Assembly (NCBI RefSeq): GCF_020010925.1
Contig: NZ_JAGJBZ010000003.1
Location: 372,001 to 436,000, forward strand
Direction of reading: 5' to 3'
DNA from: Streptomyces griseiscabiei
GTDB lineage: Bacteria > Actinomycetota > Actinomycetes > Streptomycetales > Streptomycetaceae
DNA: 64,000 nt
This document shows positions 60,471-64,000 of this stretch, piece by piece. Both the position numbers and the translations under genes were made by a program. The notes under the pieces were generated by a model that had not been told where the DNA came from, did not search any database, and worked only from the letters and a program-made list of their open reading frames with translations. Each line of letters begins with the position of its first letter. Position 1 is the first letter of the stretch.

Positions 60471-61811
60471 ATGCCTCGGACAACGCTGCTCCGGCAGCTG
60501 CTCCAGCAACGGCACCTGACGACGCACGAGGCTTTCGCCGCCCAGTACGAGCGGGCCGCTGCCCGGCTGGCAGAGCTCGACCGAGACCCCCGCCTGGCGT
60601 CCCTTCAGGTCTCTCCACGTCAGTTCGACCGCTGGTACGGCGGGGAGTTGTTGACTCTGCCCCGTCCTGACGCCTGCCGGGTTCTGGAGCACATGCTGGG
60701 CAGACCCGTGTCCCAGCTTTTCTCCACGGCGTACGACGACGACTCCGCGCACGACCGCGACGGGGAGTCGAGCACGGGCCAGCAGGCGACGAGTGCGCAT
60801 CCGCCACGCGAGGACGACGAGAACCCACTGGACATCGTCATCCGGGCCCGGCAGCTCACGGCCAGCAACACCGACGATGCGACGCTCGCCTTCCTCGACT
60901 CCTCGCTGGAAGGAATCGCCAGCCGGTACGAACAGGACGGGCCGTACCTCCTCCGTCCCCAGGCTCGGCAGGTGCGGCAGCTCGCCCACACCCTCCTCGA
61001 CGGCCGCCAGCCCCCACGCACGCGCCGGGAACTCTTCCGCGTCGCCGCCCGCGCCTCCGGCCTGCTCGGCTACATGGCGGTGAACACGGGCGACTTCGCG
61101 CTCTCGGAGGCGTACTGCACCGAAGCCCGGGAACTCAGCCGTGAGATCGGCGACCTGGACACCGACCTCTGGGCGTGCGGCACCCTGTCCTTCAGCCTCT
61201 ACTACGCCGGCCGGTACGACGAGGCGGACGCCTGCGCGGCCGCGGCCGTCGAGCGAGCTCCGCGCCACGCCCAGTCCATCCGCTTGCTCGCCAACGGCCG
61301 GGCCCGGGCTCTCGGCAAGACCGGCGACCGGCGTGCCGTCGAGCAGACCATCGGGCAGGCACTCCGCCTCTCCGACCTCCACGGGGTACCCGTCGGGCTG
61401 ACCTCCTGCATCTCCTTCGAGCCGTACGGACGGGCCCGGACGCTGGCCAACGCCGTCACGTCACACGTGGCGCTGCGCAACACGGCTCAGGTACTGCGCG
61501 ACGCCGAGCGCATCGACGATCTGGTGGAGCACTCGACCTCCTCCTGGAGCCGTTCGCTCGTACGCCTCGACGTCGCCACCGCGCTGCTGCAGCAGCGCAC
61601 GCCCGACGTCGACCAGGCGATGGCGCTGGGCCGTGAGGCCCTGCGGCTGTGCGGAGACACCCCGATCAGCTCCGTCTACCAACGCTCTCGTGACCTGTAT
61701 GAGCAGGCCGGGCCGTGGCGTGATCACCCGGCGGTACGCGATTATGGCGAGGAGTTCCGGACCTGGAGCTCGCAGCCAGAGGCCCTGGCCATGGCGTCAT
61801 CCGCGTCGTAG
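60471..61811 (+). CDS. TPR-type regulatory protein
   Basis: A 446-residue protein. The N-terminal 70 residues (LLRQLLQQRHLTTHEAFAAQYERAAARLAELDRDP, then VSPRQFDRWYGGEL) resemble an XRE-like DNA-binding segment found in Streptomyces TPR regulators. The rest is helical tetratricopeptide-type repeats (RAARASGLLGYMAVNTGDFALSEAYCTEAREL-like units). ATG at 60471 has AGGAGG nine bases upstream. It precedes the 2'-5' RNA ligase-like gene by 55 bp and may share its promoter. Function unknown; such proteins often act as pheromone- or signal-responsive regulators. Confidence 0.8.
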   Translation: MPRTTLLRQLLQQRHLTTHEAFAAQYERAAARLAELDRDPRLASLQVSPRQFDRWYGGELLTLPRPDACRVLEHMLGRPVSQLFSTAYDDDSAHDRDGESSTGQQATSAHPPREDDENPLDIVIRARQLTASNTDDATLAFLDSSLEGIASRYEQDGPYLLRPQARQVRQLAHTLLDGRQPPRTRRELFRVAARASGLLGYMAVNTGDFALSEAYCTEARELSREIGDLDTDLWACGTLSFSLYYAGRYDEADACAAAAVERAPRHAQSIRLLANGRARALGKTGDRRAVEQTIGQALRLSDLHGVPVGLTSCISFEPYGRARTLANAVTSHVALRNTAQVLRDAERIDDLVEHSTSSWSRSLVRLDVATALLQQRTPDVDQAMALGREALRLCGDTPISSVYQRSRDLYEQAGPWRDHPAVRDYGEEFRTWSSQPEALAMASSAS

Positions 61812-61866
61812 GCGCCGTCGGTGTCGTCGTGCTCCGGGGCAGTGTGAAGCCGAAGGAGTACGTCGG

Positions 61867-62571
61867 GTGCCCCTGCTCAGCGCCGATCCCGCCGCGTTCC
61901 CCGCCGAGCCCCCCGCCGACACGCACGATCCGGCGGTCACTGCGGCCCACGACTGGGCGGCGTTCAGCGCACTCGACGAGATGACCGACCACTGGGCACG
62001 CCCCGGCTGGTCGGACGGCAGCCGGGCGTACTACTGGATGCTGACCTTCCCGGATGATCAGCGGCTCGCGACTCTCGCTGGACACTGCCAGGAGGAGCTG
62101 GCACCCCTCGGCCTCGACCCGGTGCCGGCGGACGGATTGCACATCACCCTCGCCCGAGTGGGAACGCCGGACGTCGTCACCCCCGGCCAGCTGGACAGCC
62201 TGGCGCGGGACGCCGAGGCGCTGCTGCCCTCCGCTTTCTCCGTACGCGCCATGCCGCTGGCCGGCTCCCGCGGCGCCGTCCGGCTGTCCCTCGGACCCTG
62301 GGAACCCCTGCTCCGGCTGCACCACGCGCTGGCCAAGGCGGGGAGCAGCGTCGGTCTGGCCCCGAAGAAGCCGACGTCCGCCTTCCGGCCGCACCTGAGC
62401 CTCGCGTACAACAACCGTCGACGCCCCGCCGCCCCCGTCGTGGAGACGGTCTCAAGCCTCCGCGCTCTCCCGGCCGTGGAACTCTCCGTTGCCGTCGTTC
62501 AGTTGGTGGAGCTCCGCCGTGAGGGGCGGGCGTACCGCTGGGATGTACGGAAGAGCGTCCCGCTCGGATAG
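61867..62571 (+). CDS. 2'-5' RNA ligase-like (2H phosphoesterase) protein
   Basis: A 234-residue 2H-family protein. The two catalytic motifs are HITLARVG near residue 92 and HLSLAYNN near residue 176, each with the H-x-T/S-L pattern. The family ligates or hydrolyses 2',3'-cyclic or 2'-5' RNA phosphodiesters. GTG at 61867 has AAGGAG eight bases upstream. Its last 120 bp overlap the 3' end of the convergent GHKL gene. In Streptomyces such genes are often found near regulators of the preceding type. Confidence 0.88.
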   Translation: MPLLSADPAAFPAEPPADTHDPAVTAAHDWAAFSALDEMTDHWARPGWSDGSRAYYWMLTFPDDQRLATLAGHCQEELAPLGLDPVPADGLHITLARVGTPDVVTPGQLDSLARDAEALLPSAFSVRAMPLAGSRGAVRLSLGPWEPLLRLHHALAKAGSSVGLAPKKPTSAFRPHLSLAYNNRRRPAAPVVETVSSLRALPAVELSVAVVQLVELRREGRAYRWDVRKSVPLG

Positions 62572-63012
62572 CCCACCGGCGTCAAGGGAGAGAACCACGA
62601 CCACTTCCTTGCCGATCGCGGTCGGCCGAACGGACCACGCGGAGGCCAACTCACCGACGAGCAGCAGTCCGAGGCCATTGCCCGTCAGCTGATCCACCGA
62701 CTCTTCCGCAGAGCGTGCCCGAACCCTGGAGACATCCCGTCCCGCGTCGTGGACGCGCAGTACTGCCACGTCCCGGTAAACCTCCACACACATGTAGTCC
62801 GGTCCGCCGGCTGTGTGCCTGAGCGCGTTGCCCACGAGCTCCGAGGCGATCAGAACGGCGTCGTCGACCCGCTCCGGCGCGGCACGTCCATCGAGGAACT
62901 CTCGTACGTGTCTGCGCGCGAGGCCCGAAGGCTCGGTGCAATCGGCCAGCTTCACCCAATGACGCCACACTGGCATCCGCCTGCAGAGGCGCTCTTCGTC
63001 CACCGCGTCCAT
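62452..63012 (-). CDS. Anti-sigma-type GHKL ATP-binding protein
   Basis: A 186-residue HATPase_c protein of the RsbW/SpoIIAB type. Visible motifs are DDAVLIASELVGNALRHT (N box), VLRVHDAGRDVS (G1-like) and GNGLGLLLVGELASAW (G2). Such small kinases bind sigma factors or anti-anti-sigma partners. ATG at 63012 was chosen for the usual helix start (RRMPVWRHWVKLADC). The last 40 codons overlap the convergent 2H gene by 120 bp, an unusual amount; the C-terminal tail (ERDALPYIPAVRPPL) looks non-conserved. Confidence 0.85.
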   Translation of the reverse strand: MDAVDEERLCRRMPVWRHWVKLADCTEPSGLARRHVREFLDGRAAPERVDDAVLIASELVGNALRHTAGGPDYMCVEVYRDVAVLRVHDAGRDVSRVRARSAEESVDQLTGNGLGLLLVGELASAWSVRPTAIGKEVVVVLSLDAGGLSERDALPYIPAVRPPLTAELHQLNDGNGEFHGRESAEA

Positions 63013-63223
63013 CGCCGCTTCTCGTTTCCGCTTGGCACTGGACCGATCAGCCTCGCCACGCGTGAGCCGCGGCGGTACGCCGCGCCTCCGCCTCTTCGCG
63101 CGCCGCCGGACGGCGGACGAACGGCGTGCTGACGGCGTACCGCCGCCGACTGCCCCCAGCGAGGCTCTTCGTCGAGGCGCCGGTCCTTGGCGTCTCGGCT
63201 CACAGGGCTGGAGGGATCGCGGA

Positions 63224-63674
<451 letters not shown>

Positions 63675-63675
<1 letters not shown>

Positions 63676-63851
63676 TGGCCCGGATGCGGCAACGGCCGCT
63701 CCTGCGGCTGCTCGACCAGGTCGGATGGGTGCTGCGGCATCCGGCGACGTACGTCGGTCGGTTCGGCTTCGGCACCTTCCAGGTTCTGTTCCTGCCCGTC
63801 CTGGTGACCGGCACAACCTTGACCACGCTCTACGCGGGCCAGTCCCGGTAA
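63675..63851 (+). CDS. Small hypothetical protein, 58 aa
   Basis: A 58-residue basic and hydrophobic protein (RMRQRPLLRLLDQVGWVLRH, then FGFGTFQVLFLPVLVTGTTL). ATG at 63675 overlaps the stop of the repeat-bearing gene by one base, so its translation may depend on that gene's phase. Possibly a small membrane-associated protein. No family recognised. The last 149 bp of the window hold nothing I can identify. Confidence 0.55.
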
Positions 63852-64000
63852 CCCCGGCCCGCGTCCTCGACCCCCCTCTCCGGATGCTCCGAATCCATGT
63901 CCCCCACGGAATCCGATCAACCGGAGAGGGGCCGCACTCACCAAGGTGCGAATGCAGAAACTCGGCCCCAGCGGCAATACACACGCAGGCCGGGCAGCAC

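Overview
The window is chromosomal DNA from a high-GC actinomycete, almost certainly a Streptomyces. Codon third positions are strongly G/C, GTG starts are common, and the families are typical of the genus: DUF5753/DUF397 regulator pairs, a SigE-like sigma factor with a membrane partner, an actinobacterial recR - DUF5063 - aspartokinase - asd neighbourhood, a Zur-type zinc-scarcity block, and large STAND NTPases with TPR or WD40 sensors.

Region 1 (1-13.6 kb) is core chromosome with small regulatory inserts. It holds the recR 3' end, a DUF5063 gene, a TauE/SafE permease, a small membrane protein with two G.GxIAAGGxIGxAxTG motifs, an M56 peptidase, an alpha/beta hydrolase, a DUF5753/DUF397 pair, a TPR-STAND NTPase carrying the same N-terminal motif, a secreted NTF2-like protein, an OmpR-type two-component system, and the aspartokinase / aspartate-semialdehyde dehydrogenase operon. 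Region 2 (13.6-27.8 kb) holds a sigma factor with a coupled membrane partner, SURF1, an S9 peptidase, an ECF sigma factor, an RCK-domain membrane protein, and a zinc-starvation block. That block is a COG0523 GTPase and cysteine-free L32, divergent from a YraQ/YcgQ-type permease pair, around a Zur-like box. Region 3 (27.8-33.8 kb) is a 1376-residue STAND protein with 14 WD40 repeats and a cytochrome P450.

Region 4 (34-59 kb) is accessory and packed with restriction and defence genes. First come a tiny membrane protein, a type I-like adenine methylase and a specificity subunit, without HsdR, then a truncated TIGR04141 gene. At 38.83 kb lies a 43-nt 3' fragment of a tRNA-Pro gene next to a terminator, which looks like an attachment-site scar. 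Beyond it are: a frameshifted Mrr-nSTAND3 gene; an operon joining a complete RpoD-like sigma factor to DrmA-like and DrmB-like proteins; a minus-strand operon of a MORC-like GHKL ATPase, an Mrr-helicase, an unknown protein and a sigma-region-4 protein; and a Dcm methylase, Vsr and two GIY-YIG nucleases. The two sigma-linked operons end convergently and are the best candidates for an undescribed system.

Region 5 (59-64 kb) holds a second DUF5753/DUF397 pair, a TPR regulator, a 2'-5' RNA ligase-like protein, a GHKL anti-sigma-type ATPase, and a small gene interrupted by a (CCTG)13 tetranucleotide repeat. In the sequence as given that gene is out of frame, so it looks like an OFF-phase contingency locus. 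The gene calls come from motif reading only; no database search was possible.
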